From DATIRA01 sp963766505 (GTDB lineage Bacteria > Pseudomonadota > Gammaproteobacteria > Steroidobacterales > Steroidobacteraceae): a DNA stretch of 64,000 nt. The stretch's first letter is position 1. The number at the start of each line of letters is the position of its first letter. Of this stretch, positions 43,219 through 52,673 are shown one piece after another. The notes under the pieces were generated by a model that saw only the letters and a list, made by a program, of their open reading frames with translations, did not search any database and was not told the origin of the DNA. The DNA lies in contig CAVYAL010000005.1 in NCBI GenBank assembly GCA_963766505.1, positions 124,001 through 188,000 of the forward strand, read 5' to 3'. The translations under genes and the position numbers were made by a program.

Positions 43219-44556
43219 GTGAGCACGAAGTTTCGCGCATTCCAGGGCCTGGCAATCGGCCTGTGCGCGCTCTTTTCGCTCGCCGCGCCCACCGAGGGGC
43301 GCGCAGCATCGCCGGCGCTCGACGAGCAGATCATCGCCGACGCCTACGTGTACCTGATCGGCCGTGCCCTGGTCGTGCGCCAGGAACATCTCGACGTCGC
43401 GGCGCAGGGGGGCTACAACGTCGCCTTCCACAATCGTCTCGGGTCGGCCGACTTCGTGAACCCGAACCTGGGGGTCGCCAACACAGAGGCCTGGATCGCG
43501 GTCGACGACGCGACGCCCGTCGTGCTCGAGATCCCGAAGATCGAGGGCCGCTACTACACGGCGCAGATCCTCGACGAGTGGGGCGAGACGCTGACCAACA
43601 TCCACGAGCGCAATTACCCGCTCCAGCCCTACGGCAAGTTCGCGTTCGTCGCGCCGGGCTCCCGGGTGGCGATCCCGGAGGACGCGGTCCGCATCGAGCT
43701 GCGCTCGCAGAAGGCCAAGATGCTGGCGCGGGTGGAGTTGCAGAACGATCGCGATGGCGCGGTGGCGCTGCAGCGCCAGATCAGGATCACGCCGCTGGGC
43801 AAGCCGAAGTTCCCGCCCGCGGTGAAGATCCCTGAATTTGACCATGCACGGCTGATCGGCGTGGAGCTGTTCGACGCGACCGAGGAGCTGCTGAAGAGCG
43901 CCCCGGACGTGTCGCCGATCGCCGCGCAACTGCAGGCGCAGGTCCGCGCCGTGGCGCTCGCCGCGAAAGACCCGGCGCAGCGGGCGGCCATCGACAAGAC
44001 GCTTCGCGACCAGGTCATCCCGCGGTTCATGCGGTATGCGACCCAGGAAGGCGGCCAGGTGCGCAACAACTGGCTTGGTACCGCCATGATCCTCGGCAAC
44101 TACGGCGAGGAGTTCTGGACCCGCAGCGGGGCGAACCTGATCGGCATCTGGGCCAACAACTCCCACGAGGTGGTCTACTTCATCGGGACGCGCGATGCGG
44201 CCGGCCGGCCGCTGGACGGCAGCAACACCTACGAGCTGCACTTCCCCAAGGACGCGCTGCCGCAGGACGTGGTGAACGCCTTCTGGTCGGTCCACCTGGT
44301 CGGCGTCCCGGACTTCATGCCGGTTCCCAACCGGCTCAACCGCTTCATGCTCAGCACCCACTCCAGCGTCGAGAAGAATCCCGACGGCTCGCTGACCCTC
44401 GTGCTCGGACCCGAGCCGATCGCCGGCGTTCCCGAGGCGAACTGGCTGCCGACGGCGCCCGGGAAGCTGTTTTCCTTAAACTGGCGAGCCTATGTCCCGA
44501 AGGAGACCGTCAGGCGGGGCGAGTGGTTCCCGCCGGCGGTCGCGAAGCGCGACTGA
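43219..44556 (+). CDS. DUF1254/DUF1214 domain-containing exported protein (445 aa)
   Basis: The start is GTG 43219 with AAGGAGAG upstream. The signal peptide ends at GRAASP (residue about 30). DUF1254 features are YVYLIGRALVVRQEHLD, then LGVANTEAWIAVDDATPVVLE and YYTAQILDEWGETLTN. DUF1214 features are DGSNTYELHFPKDALPQDVV, NAFWSVHLVG and KNPDGSLTLVLGPEP. It is probably periplasmic. It is downstream of the operator at 43129-43152 and divergent from the Crp-like gene. Confidence 0.88.
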   Translation: MSTKFRAFQGLAIGLCALFSLAAPTEGRAASPALDEQIIADAYVYLIGRALVVRQEHLDVAAQGGYNVAFHNRLGSADFVNPNLGVANTEAWIAVDDATPVVLEIPKIEGRYYTAQILDEWGETLTNIHERNYPLQPYGKFAFVAPGSRVAIPEDAVRIELRSQKAKMLARVELQNDRDGAVALQRQIRITPLGKPKFPPAVKIPEFDHARLIGVELFDATEELLKSAPDVSPIAAQLQAQVRAVALAAKDPAQRAAIDKTLRDQVIPRFMRYATQEGGQVRNNWLGTAMILGNYGEEFWTRSGANLIGIWANNSHEVVYFIGTRDAAGRPLDGSNTYELHFPKDALPQDVVNAFWSVHLVGVPDFMPVPNRLNRFMLSTHSSVEKNPDGSLTLVLGPEPIAGVPEANWLPTAPGKLFSLNWRAYVPKETVRRGEWFPPAVAKRD

Positions 44557-44574
44557 GATGGAGGGGTTCGATTT

Positions 44575-44760
44575 GTGGCCAAAGACTTTGGCTCGATGGA
44601 GGACAGCAACCGCAGCGCGAACCCTTCCATCCACGAAGTCTCGGACCCGGCGCGGCGGGTGTTCCTGCCGGGCGGCATCGGCGCGCTGACGGCGGGCGCG
44701 CCCTCTCCCTGGCCGGGCAGGCTGTCGCCGCCGGCCGCGGGCAAGTGCCTTCACGACTGC
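44575..44760 (+). pseudogene. Truncated 5' end of a Tat-exported protein (PhoX-like)
   Basis: GTG 44575 has a GGAGGGG before it. The peptide begins MAKDFGSMEDSNRSANPSIH and then has a Tat-like ARRVFLPGGIGALTAGA segment (normally SRRxFL). This is the pattern of the N-termini of PhoX/DUF839-type phosphatases. After about 50 residues the sequence becomes Pro/Gly-rich with no continuing domain. It ends before the exchanger gene. It is best read as a remnant. Confidence 0.4.
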
Positions 44761-44813
44761 GTTAGCCGATACTGCGGACTCCGCAATCCAACCGGACCGA
44801 CTGAACCTCCACC

Positions 44814-45905
44814 ATGCTGAACCAGGTGCTGTTCTTCCTGCTCGGCCTCGCGGCCCTGATCGTTGGCGCCGAGGGCCTGGTGCGCGGCGCGTCGAAGATC
44901 GCATTGTCACTCGGCATCTCGCCGCTGGTCGTGGGCCTTACGATTGTCGCGATCGGCACCAGTTCGCCGGAGGTCGCCGTGTCCGTCGGCGCCGCGCTGA
45001 GCGGCAATACCGACATCGCCGTCGGCAACGTCGTGGGCAGCAACCTCTTCAACGTGCTGTTCATCCTCGGCATCAGCGCCGTGATCACTCCGCTCGTCGT
45101 GCACTCCCAGATCATCCGCCAGGAAGTGCCGATCATGATCGGCGCCTCGGTGACACTGGCCGTGATGATCCTCGACGGATCGCTTGGGAGGTTCGAATCC
45201 GCGCTGCTGCTCGTGCTGCTGGCGGGATACATGATTTTCCTGGTGCGCCAGTCGCGCGCCGAGACCGTCGAGATCCGCGACGAGTACGAGAGCGTCGCGG
45301 TACGGCGCGAGGTCGGCTGGGACGACCATTGGGCCGTGCAGGTGCTGCTGATCGCAGCCGGCCTCGGACTACTGGTGCTGGGGTCCGGATGGCTGGTCGA
45401 CTCGGCGGTGGCCTTTGCGCGCGCGTTGGGCGTGGGCGACCTCGTCATCGGTCTCACGATCATCGCCGCCGGCACGTCCATGCCGGAAGTCGCCACCTCG
45501 ATCATGGCGGCAATCCGCGGCCAGCGCGACATCGCCGTCGGCAACGTGATCGGCAGCAACACGTTCAACATCCTGGGCTGCCTCGGCATCACGGGAGTCG
45601 TGAGCGAGAACGGGCTCGGCATCGCACCTGCCGTGCTCCGCTTCGACATCTGGGTGATGATCGCAGTGGCCTTCGCCTGCCTGCCGGTGCTGCTGCTGCG
45701 CCGCCAGATCGGCCGCAAGCGCGGCCTGCTCTTCCTGGCCTACTACGCCGTGTACGTCATCTACCTGATCCTCGGCGCACAGCAGCATGATGCGCTCGAC
45801 GAGTTCTCGGCGGTCATGGTGAGCTTCGTGCTGCCGATCACCGTCATCACGCTGGTGGCGATGGTGGTCCGCCAGCAGGCGTCCCGGCCCCGCTCGGACG
45901 GCTGA
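44814..45905 (+). CDS. Ca2+/Na+ antiporter (YrbG/CaxA type)
   Basis: The 363-aa inner-membrane protein has two homologous Na_Ca_ex repeats. The first carries GTSSPEVAVSVGAALSGN and AVGNVVGSNLFNVL, the second GTSMPEVATSIMAAIRGQ and AVGNVIGSNTFNIL, the two alpha-repeats that form the ion pathway. Both Glu residues of the PE motifs are present. A loop of about 50 residues separates the halves. It exchanges Na+ (or H+) for Ca2+. Its last 59 bases overlap the convergent RND gene. Confidence 0.93.
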   Translation: MLNQVLFFLLGLAALIVGAEGLVRGASKIALSLGISPLVVGLTIVAIGTSSPEVAVSVGAALSGNTDIAVGNVVGSNLFNVLFILGISAVITPLVVHSQIIRQEVPIMIGASVTLAVMILDGSLGRFESALLLVLLAGYMIFLVRQSRAETVEIRDEYESVAVRREVGWDDHWAVQVLLIAAGLGLLVLGSGWLVDSAVAFARALGVGDLVIGLTIIAAGTSMPEVATSIMAAIRGQRDIAVGNVIGSNTFNILGCLGITGVVSENGLGIAPAVLRFDIWVMIAVAFACLPVLLLRRQIGRKRGLLFLAYYAVYVIYLILGAQQHDALDEFSAVMVSFVLPITVITLVAMVVRQQASRPRSDG

Positions 45906-48900
45906 ACCTCGAGTCGAGTGAATCGCTCGGTTCACTCTGCGTCTCCGCGGCCGGCTTCCGGTGCCTCGCCGGCCGGCGTTCGAGCCATTTGAAAATCATC
46001 ACCAGCAGCGAGGGAAGAAAGGTCAACGTCACGAGCGTGGCAAACAGCAGCCCGAACAGGACGATCGCTCCGACGCCACGATAAAGCTCGGTTCCGGCGC
46101 CTGGCAGGAACACCAGCGGTGCGAGTCCGAATACGGTCGTGATCATCGACATCATGATCGGTCGCAACCGGGCTTCAACCGCCTCTGCCACGGCCTGCTC
46201 CGCCGGCAGTCCCTCATCGTGCAGGTTGCGCAGCGCCCGGTCGACGATCAGGATCGGGTTGTTGACGACGATCCCGACCAGTATCAGAAAGCCGAGCATC
46301 GTGATCATGTCGAACGGCTGGCTGACCGGAGCCAGGCCGATGACCGGCAGCATCGACCCACCGGCATTGAGCATCGCCAGCCCGATGATTCCGCCCGCTA
46401 TGCCGAGCGGCACGGCGGTGAGGATCACCAGCGGGTAGCCCCAGTGCGTGAAGATCGCGACCAGCACCAGGTAGCACAGCACGATAGCGATCAGAAAATT
46501 GCCTGACAGCGATTCACGCGTGGCATCGAGCTGGTCGCCCGCGCCGGTGATGCTCAGCGTCACGTCGCGCGGCAATCGACCTTCTTCGGCCAGTTCCCCG
46601 AGAACATCAGTGCGTACACGTTCGATCGCAGTCTCCAGCGCGAGGCTTCTCGGCGGAATCATGTAGACGGTCACCGTTCGCCTGCCGTCGACGCGCCGAA
46701 TGGCGTCGGTATCGACCGTCTCCACCAGCTCGGCTACCGCGCTAACGGGCACGACACGACCGCCCGGTGCGTAGACCGGCAGCTCGGCGATCCGCGACAG
46801 TTGCTGCCCCTGGCCGGCCGCGCTGTAGATGAACATGTCGACCTTGTCGTCGCCCAGGAAGAACTCGTCGACGTAGGCGCCGTCGGTCAATGCCGCGATC
46901 GCGTACCCGAGCTTGTCGGCCGTAAAACCGAGCTCGGCCGCCCTCTCCCACCGAGGCACGAGCTCGAGCAGCGGCTGCGCGAGGGCCAGCGAACCGGGTT
47001 CCGAGCGGACTTGCGGATCTTCCAGCACCTGCTCTGCGCGCTCTATCACCTCGTTCGCCGCGCTGTACAGCGTCGCCAGGTCCGCGCCGGCGATCTCGAC
47101 GTTCACGCTGCGCGTGCCGCCGTCGTTGCTCGAGATGATCGACCCACGTGCGGAGAACGCCCGCATGCCGGGATACTCTGAAAAGCGATCGTTCAACGCC
47201 TTCATCAGTGGCTCGATGTGCGCCGGATCCTTAGGTTCGACGATCGCCCGAAGCCTTTGCGGTTGCACGTAAAGATTGAAGTATGCGAGTGCCGGAATAT
47301 CAGTCTTTCCGTCTGCGAAATCACCGGGATCATCATCGAGAAAGGGCAGAAACGTCTCCTGCACGTCCTCGGCGACCGCCGTCAGCTCGTCGATGTTGTA
47401 GCCGGGCGGCGCGATCATGATTGCGAAGACCTTCGGCTCCTCCCCCTCTGGCAGGTACTCCGCCGGGGGCGTGAGAATCCAGATGGCTGCAATCGTTCCC
47501 AGGATTGTCAGCGCAACACAGCTCCTCCGGCGAACGGGTGTCGCCGTCAGCCAACGGCTGACGCCGAGCGCTCGTTCGCGCCAGCGGCCCGTTTGCTGGC
47601 CGAGGCCCGCGCTCTGCTGCCCGGTCAGACGCGCGACCGCTGTCGGTATCACGGCGATCGCGACCAGCATCGACGCCAGGATGGATGCGGAAATGGCGAC
47701 GGCGACATCCGAATAGAGCTGGCCCGCTTCCTCGTCCACAAACAACACCGGGGCGAATACCAGTATCGTCGTCATCGTCGAGGCAAGCACGGCTGGCCAG
47801 ACGCGGCGAACGCCGGTCAGCGCCGCGTCGAAAGCGGCCAGGCCTCGGCGGCGTTCCTGCACGATGCTCTCGAGCACGACGATACTGTTGTCCAGCGTCA
47901 TCCCGATCGCGAAGGCCACGCCGGCCAGTGATATCACGTTTATTGTTCGACCGGCGGCGAGCAGGCCGATGAACGCGGCGATCGTGCAGATCGGAATGCC
48001 GATCACGCCGACCAGCGTCAGCGGCAGCGAGCGCAGGAACAGGAACATGACCAGCGTTGCGAGCAGCGCACCGAGAAGCAGGTTCTTCCAGACGTTGACA
48101 ATCGATTCCTGCACGTAGCGGACATCGTCTGAAATGGGCGCGAGCTGCAGTCCCGCCGGCTCGAGCACACTCGCGTTGATCTCCGCGATGACCGGCTGCA
48201 TCGCCTGCTTGATCGCGATCACGTTCGAGCCGGGTTCGCGCCGGATCGAAAGACCGAGCCCGGGTTGCCCGTCGACGAAGGACCTGCTGCGCAATTCGGC
48301 GTGATCGAGCCTGACCTCGGCCACGTCGCCGAGACGGATCAGTGCGTCTCCGCGAACGGCAATCACCGTGTCCTCGACGGCTGCCAGGCTGTCGTAGCGG
48401 CCTATCGTTCGCACCAGGACTCTGCGCTTCCCGTCGTCCACGTCGCCGCCCGAAACATCTCGGTTGCGGGCGCGAATCGCGCTGCGCAGGTCATCCAGCG
48501 TGACGCCCCGCTCTGCGAGTCGCGCCGGGTCGACGATGATCTGCACCTGTCGCTCGGCTGCGCCGTTCACGCTCACCTGCGAGACGCCGGGCACCCGCTC
48601 CAGCCGGGTACGCACGTTGTCCTCGATGAAATCCCCCATCATGTCCGTGTCGAGGTCACGCGGATTGCCGGGCAGCGGCGAAATCCGGAAGAACATGAAT
48701 GCGTTCTCTGAGAACGAACTTGCAGAGATCCGTGGTTCGTCGACGTTTTCGGGGTAGGAAGGAACCTGGGCCAACGCATTCTGTGTACGAATCAGCGCTT
48801 CGTTGACGTCGATGCCGAACGGAAACTCGAGTTCGATGCGGCCCTGGCCGAAAGTGGCGGTCGACAGCAATCGCTCGAGGTTGGGGATCGTGCGCAGGTA

Positions 48901-49101
48901 CTCCTCCTGCTCGATCAGGATTTCCTTCTCGACATCCTGCGGCGTGGCGCCCGGCCAGCTCGTCTGCACCGAAATCGTCCGGACATCGAGGTCCGGGATC
49001 ATCTGCACCGGGACGCGCAGCGCTGCTGCAATGCCGAGCACGCAGACGATCAGTACGACGACCGCGATCAGGGTTCCGCGCTGGATGATGTTCTCGAGCA
49101 T
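45847..49101 (-). CDS. RND-family efflux permease
   Basis: The 1084-aa inner-membrane protein has the RND layout: TM1 near residue 10-30, a large periplasmic loop with DVRTISVQTSWPGATPQDVE and PGVSQVSVNG, six helices, a second periplasmic loop and six helices. The proton-relay region of TM4 reads GMTLDNSIVVLE, with Asp404 followed by Asn405. AcrB has two Asp residues here; Asp-Asn forms also occur in other RND families. It pairs with the upstream adaptor gene (15-base gap). No outer-membrane TolC gene is nearby. The substrate is unknown. Confidence 0.92.
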   Translation of the reverse strand: MLENIIQRGTLIAVVVLIVCVLGIAAALRVPVQMIPDLDVRTISVQTSWPGATPQDVEKEILIEQEEYLRTIPNLERLLSTATFGQGRIELEFPFGIDVNEALIRTQNALAQVPSYPENVDEPRISASSFSENAFMFFRISPLPGNPRDLDTDMMGDFIEDNVRTRLERVPGVSQVSVNGAAERQVQIIVDPARLAERGVTLDDLRSAIRARNRDVSGGDVDDGKRRVLVRTIGRYDSLAAVEDTVIAVRGDALIRLGDVAEVRLDHAELRSRSFVDGQPGLGLSIRREPGSNVIAIKQAMQPVIAEINASVLEPAGLQLAPISDDVRYVQESIVNVWKNLLLGALLATLVMFLFLRSLPLTLVGVIGIPICTIAAFIGLLAAGRTINVISLAGVAFAIGMTLDNSIVVLESIVQERRRGLAAFDAALTGVRRVWPAVLASTMTTILVFAPVLFVDEEAGQLYSDVAVAISASILASMLVAIAVIPTAVARLTGQQSAGLGQQTGRWRERALGVSRWLTATPVRRRSCVALTILGTIAAIWILTPPAEYLPEGEEPKVFAIMIAPPGYNIDELTAVAEDVQETFLPFLDDDPGDFADGKTDIPALAYFNLYVQPQRLRAIVEPKDPAHIEPLMKALNDRFSEYPGMRAFSARGSIISSNDGGTRSVNVEIAGADLATLYSAANEVIERAEQVLEDPQVRSEPGSLALAQPLLELVPRWERAAELGFTADKLGYAIAALTDGAYVDEFFLGDDKVDMFIYSAAGQGQQLSRIAELPVYAPGGRVVPVSAVAELVETVDTDAIRRVDGRRTVTVYMIPPRSLALETAIERVRTDVLGELAEEGRLPRDVTLSITGAGDQLDATRESLSGNFLIAIVLCYLVLVAIFTHWGYPLVILTAVPLGIAGGIIGLAMLNAGGSMLPVIGLAPVSQPFDMITMLGFLILVGIVVNNPILIVDRALRNLHDEGLPAEQAVAEAVEARLRPIMMSMITTVFGLAPLVFLPGAGTELYRGVGAIVLFGLLFATLVTLTFLPSLLVMIFKWLERRPARHRKPAAETQSEPSDSLDSRFSRPSGAGTPAGGPPSPPA

Positions 49102-49116
49102 CTGCGTGCCGTCAGG

Positions 49117-50199
49117 TCATGGCCCCAGAATGCGGACCTCACGACCCTCGCGCAGCAGTTCGTTGCCGCGCACGACGACGAGTGCCGAGGCCTCCAGGCC
49201 GGCGGCGACTTCAACGGAGTCACCAACCGCAGGGCCCAGTTCCACGCGCCGCGGGGCCGCGACGCTGCGCCCGTCCTCGTCGACGACGACCCAGACGAGC
49301 GCCGACCCGTCGGCCTGGCGAGTAATCGCGTCGCGCGGGATCGTCACGGCGCCACGCGATGTGCCGAGTCGCAGCGCGACCGTCGCCGACATGCCTGGAG
49401 TGAGATGCCCCGTCGCCTCGGGAACATCTATCCGCAGCAGGAAAGTTCGCGAAGAAGGGTCCTTTACCGGCACGACCGCCGCGACCCTGCCCTCGAACGA
49501 TCGTCCGGGCAGCGCGTCGGTGCGAACCTCGACGGTGACCGGAGTGTCTGGACTGAGATACTGTTCCTGCGGAACCCGGACGTCGACGCGGATTTCGTCC
49601 ACCGCAACGAGTTCAAGCACCGGGGTGCCCGTATCGACCCACTCGCCGGACTCCGTGAGCTTGCGGCTGACGACGCCGTCGAACGGCGCCAGAAGCCGGT
49701 GGCGCTGCACGCGCTCGGTCTGCTGGCGACGTTCGACCTCCAGGCGCTTCATTCCCGCAGCGGCGATCTGCAGTTCTGCCTTGACGTTCTCGGCCTGAGA
49801 CTTCGGCACGTGCCTGTCTTCGACCAGCCGCAATACTTCGTCGTACCGCCGCCTGGCGTCCTCGAGCCGGATCCTGCCTTCGGCGACTTCGGCAGAGGCA
49901 CGTTCGAGCTCGAGGCGTGCGAGTTCGTCGTCCAGCTCGATCAGCAGCTCTCCCGCCTCGACGCGGCTGCCCGCATCGACCAGGACACGCTTGACGAGCC
50001 CGCTGACCCGGACGGAAAGGTCCGCCGACCGTGCCGACGTGACCGTCCCGGTCAGCGTGATGACATCCTGCGCCGCCCCCCGATCAGGCTGCACCACGCG
50101 AACGGGCGCTGCGTCCTGAGCCAGGCTCGCTGCAGTGTGGAAAGCGAGGGCCAGGGGCAGGCCCAGGCGCCGCAACGACCGGGATGTCGACCGCGGCAT
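49117..50199 (-). CDS. RND periplasmic adaptor (membrane-fusion protein)
   Basis: The 360-aa protein (start ATG 50199; 50235 and 50364 are also in frame) has a signal region ending SLAQDAAPV. Domains in order: lipoyl half (LSVRVSGLVKRVLVDAGSRV), coiled-coil hairpin (about residues 95-145), second lipoyl half and beta-barrel (RLLAPFDGVVSRKLTESGEW, then DEIRVDVRVPQEQYL), and a membrane-proximal domain (DAITRQADGSALVWVV). It links the permease to an outer-membrane channel. It lies directly upstream of the permease gene. Confidence 0.9.
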   Translation of the reverse strand: MPRSTSRSLRRLGLPLALAFHTAASLAQDAAPVRVVQPDRGAAQDVITLTGTVTSARSADLSVRVSGLVKRVLVDAGSRVEAGELLIELDDELARLELERASAEVAEGRIRLEDARRRYDEVLRLVEDRHVPKSQAENVKAELQIAAAGMKRLEVERRQQTERVQRHRLLAPFDGVVSRKLTESGEWVDTGTPVLELVAVDEIRVDVRVPQEQYLSPDTPVTVEVRTDALPGRSFEGRVAAVVPVKDPSSRTFLLRIDVPEATGHLTPGMSATVALRLGTSRGAVTIPRDAITRQADGSALVWVVVDEDGRSVAAPRRVELGPAVGDSVEVAAGLEASALVVVRGNELLREGREVRILGP

Positions 50200-50386
50200 G
50201 CGTCGCCGATTTCTGGACCATGCACGCATCAGCATACGTGAGCATACCTGCGCCACGGCACCCGCGCCGCGAGCGGGCGCAGCCCAGGATCGCCGGTAAC
50301 GTGGATTGCCCGAGTCCCAGTTTGCCTGTTCGTCAGTCAATTCCAGGCTCCGCTCGTAGTCCAAACCTGCACAGCATCCGTCACGG

Positions 50387-51436
50387 CTACTGCTGGGACA
50401 GCTTCCTCTCCAGCAGCCTGACCTTCTTCTGCAGATCGGAGAGGTTCTTCATCACTGCCGTATTCCTCGCATAGGAGGCGAGCGGCTGATGGGGAAGACC
50501 GGCGTATATGCCGGGCTCATCAATGCTCTTGATGACACCGGCCCGATGCAGCAGGACCACGTCACTGCAGATCTCCAGATGATCCAGCACTCCGGATTGG
50601 CCACTGGCTATGACCCGGTCTCCTATCCGGGTCGATCCAGCCACGACAAAACCGGCGGTAAGCAGGCAGTCCCTGCCGATTTCGACGTTGTGCGCGATGT
50701 GGCACAGGTTGTCGAGCTTTGTGCCGGCGCCGACCCGGGTTGCAGCGTAGGTTGCCCGATCAATACAACAGCCCGATCCGATCGAAACACGATCCTCGAT
50801 CACCACCCGACCGAGTTGCGGAATGCGGTAGCTGCGCCCCTTTTCATCCTGGGCAAATCCATAGCCTTCGGAACCCACTACAGCCCCGGACTGGATGATG
50901 ACCTCGTTACCGATCTCGCAGTCGTAGCCGATGGTAACGTTGGGATGGATGACCGATCGGTCACCGATCCTCGCGCCCCGCTCCACCACCGTGCCCGCCA
51001 TGACGGCCGTTGCTGCTCCGATCCGGACGTTCTCGCCGAGGACCACGTGGGGACCTATCGTGCTGCCTTCTCCGATCTCGCACGTGGGGTGAATCACGGC
51101 CGAGGCATGGATCCGCGGCCACTCGGTGTGGAGCACGTCGCGATCGGCAAAACGCTGTCGAATCAGGGCATGAGCCAGTTTGACGTTGTTGGCAATCAGA
51201 AGCGTCAAGCCAGGGACTGTTGCCAACGACGCCTGCAACGCCCGGCTGGTCACCGCAGCTGAGGGTCGCCGGGCCGCGATCGTCTCCACAGCCTCTGCCG
51301 AATCGACAAAGACAAGATCCCCGGGCCCACAACCCTCCACTGCCGCTATGTCCTTCAGCGAAACATCTTCACCTTCGATTGCCGTCAGAAGATCATTCGC
51401 AGCGAACTCCGCGAAAATCGCTGATGCCAGAACGTC
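50387..51436 (-). CDS. lpxD: LpxD-like acyltransferase (UDP-3-O-acylglucosamine N-acyltransferase family)
   Basis: The 349-aa protein starts at GTG 51436 with AAGGAG upstream. The N-terminal uridine-binding-like domain (residues about 1-100) is divergent from E. coli LpxD. A left-handed beta-helix of hexapeptide repeats follows (about 107-320: ASAVIHPTCEIGEGSTIGPH and others), with NLCHIAHNVEIG holding the catalytic His (His250 by alignment to E. coli His239). LpxD N-acylates the sugar in lipid A synthesis. Here it is not beside lpxA, lpxB or fabZ, so it may be a second copy or act on another sugar. It is divergent from a FabH-like gene. Confidence 0.85.
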   Translation of the reverse strand, partial: DVLASAIFAEFAANDLLTAIEGEDVSLKDIAAVEGCGPGDLVFVDSAEAVETIAARRPSAAVTSRALQASLATVPGLTLLIANNVKLAHALIRQRFADRDVLHTEWPRIHASAVIHPTCEIGEGSTIGPHVVLGENVRIGAATAVMAGTVVERGARIGDRSVIHPNVTIGYDCEIGNEVIIQSGAVVGSEGYGFAQDEKGRSYRIPQLGRVVIEDRVSIGSGCCIDRATYAATRVGAGTKLDNLCHIAHNVEIGRDCLLTAGFVVAGSTRIGDRVIASGQSGVLDHLEICSDVVLLHRAGVIKSIDEPGIYAGLPHQPLASYARNTAVMKNLSDLQKKVRLLERKLSQQ

Positions 51437-51665
51437 CACGTGCTCTCCTTGCCCGGTCGATAAATGCTGGCCGACTTTCGCCACAGACCGGAACCGGGCC
51501 GAGCATAGCTTCGCTCAGACCAGCTGGTACATCTTTTTCCCGAACCGTTCTATGCTCCGACGTGGCCGAACGGAAATTCCTGTCCATGCCGAGTCGCCCA
51601 GGCGATGCCCTTGCCGCGAGCGCCGGCAGGAGGATACGGAGAGAACAAAGGGTAATTACCAGGCA

Positions 51666-52673
51666 ATGACACGATCAGTAATCAAGAGCACTGGCAGGTT
51701 CGTGCCGGATCATCATGTGTCCAACGACGACCTGGCCAGCATCCTGGACACGTCGGATGAATGGATCCGCCAGCGTACCGGGATCGAATCCCGGTACTGG
51801 GTCAGAGAAGGCGATGAGGTGGGCACGTCAGACCTGGCGCTTGAAGCATCAAGGATCGCCCTGGAGAGAGCCGGCTGGAAATCCGCCGACCTTGATCTGA
51901 TCGTGCTGGCCACGATGACCTCGGACGTTTATGTCCCCGGCTCAGGTGTCATCCTGCAGCACAAACTGGGGGCCAGGAACGTTCCGGCACTCGATATTCG
52001 CCAGCAATGCACAGGTTTCCTGCATGGATTGGAATTGTGTGACGCCTACATCCGAAGTGGCAAAGCGCAGAAGATCCTGCTGGTCGGGGCCGAGACGCAG
52101 AGCCGGTTCCTGCAACTGACCACGCGGAATCGCGATACAGCCGTCATTTTTGCCGACGGTGCCGGTGCGGCCTGCATCGAGGCCAGAGAGACGAACGACG
52201 AGATCGGCATTCTGGCATCTGTCTTTCATGCGGATGGAAAGTATGCAGATATCCTGAGGGTGGGAGTCCCGACACGGAAGAGTGGCCCCGTCATGAACGC
52301 GGAGGTTCTGGCCAGGCAGGAATATTTCCCTTACATGGACGGCGGAACCGTTTTCAAGCTGGCGGTCACCTTGCTGCCCAAGGTAGCCCGGGAACTGCTG
52401 AAAAGGGCCGGTATTGAACCGGAAGCTCTGGACATGGTCGTTCCCCACCAGGCCAATTTGCGGATCAATGAAGCTTTCAGGGACCGCATGAAGGTCCCGG
52501 CGGAAAAGGTCTACAACAATATTCAGCAGTACGGAAACACCACCGCCGCCACCATCCCGATCGCCCTGGATGAACTGATGGAGAAGGAAATGCTGAAGTC
52601 AGGAGACAACGTCATGTTCATCGGCCTGGGCGCCGGTCTCACCTGGGGCGGGGTCATGTACAGGCTGCCCTGA
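51666..52673 (+). CDS. FabH-like 3-oxoacyl-ACP synthase III
   Basis: The 335-aa protein has the thiolase fold with triad Cys115 (QQCTGFLHGL), His261 (VPHQANLRI) and Asn291 (YGNTTAATIPIA). These enzymes condense acyl-CoA or acyl-ACP with malonyl-ACP to begin fatty-acid or related chains. The start is ATG 51666; the upstream frame overlaps the divergent gene. The base composition is lower than the surroundings (52201-52260 has 29 G+C of 60), suggesting transfer. It is an isolated FabH relative with no fatty-acid operon, paired divergently with the LpxD-like gene. Confidence 0.9.
   Translation: MTRSVIKSTGRFVPDHHVSNDDLASILDTSDEWIRQRTGIESRYWVREGDEVGTSDLALEASRIALERAGWKSADLDLIVLATMTSDVYVPGSGVILQHKLGARNVPALDIRQQCTGFLHGLELCDAYIRSGKAQKILLVGAETQSRFLQLTTRNRDTAVIFADGAGAACIEARETNDEIGILASVFHADGKYADILRVGVPTRKSGPVMNAEVLARQEYFPYMDGGTVFKLAVTLLPKVARELLKRAGIEPEALDMVVPHQANLRINEAFRDRMKVPAEKVYNNIQQYGNTTAATIPIALDELMEKEMLKSGDNVMFIGLGAGLTWGGVMYRLP

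Noticed and set aside
45847..45905. Overlap of the exchanger and RND genes as a sign of misannotation
   Set aside because: Both frames end with tails typical of their families or low-complexity tails, and convergent 3' overlaps of this size occur naturally.
51180..51665. N-terminal extension of the FabH-like protein
   Set aside because: It overlaps the divergent LpxD-like gene and lacks the FabH N-terminal pattern, which begins at 51666.
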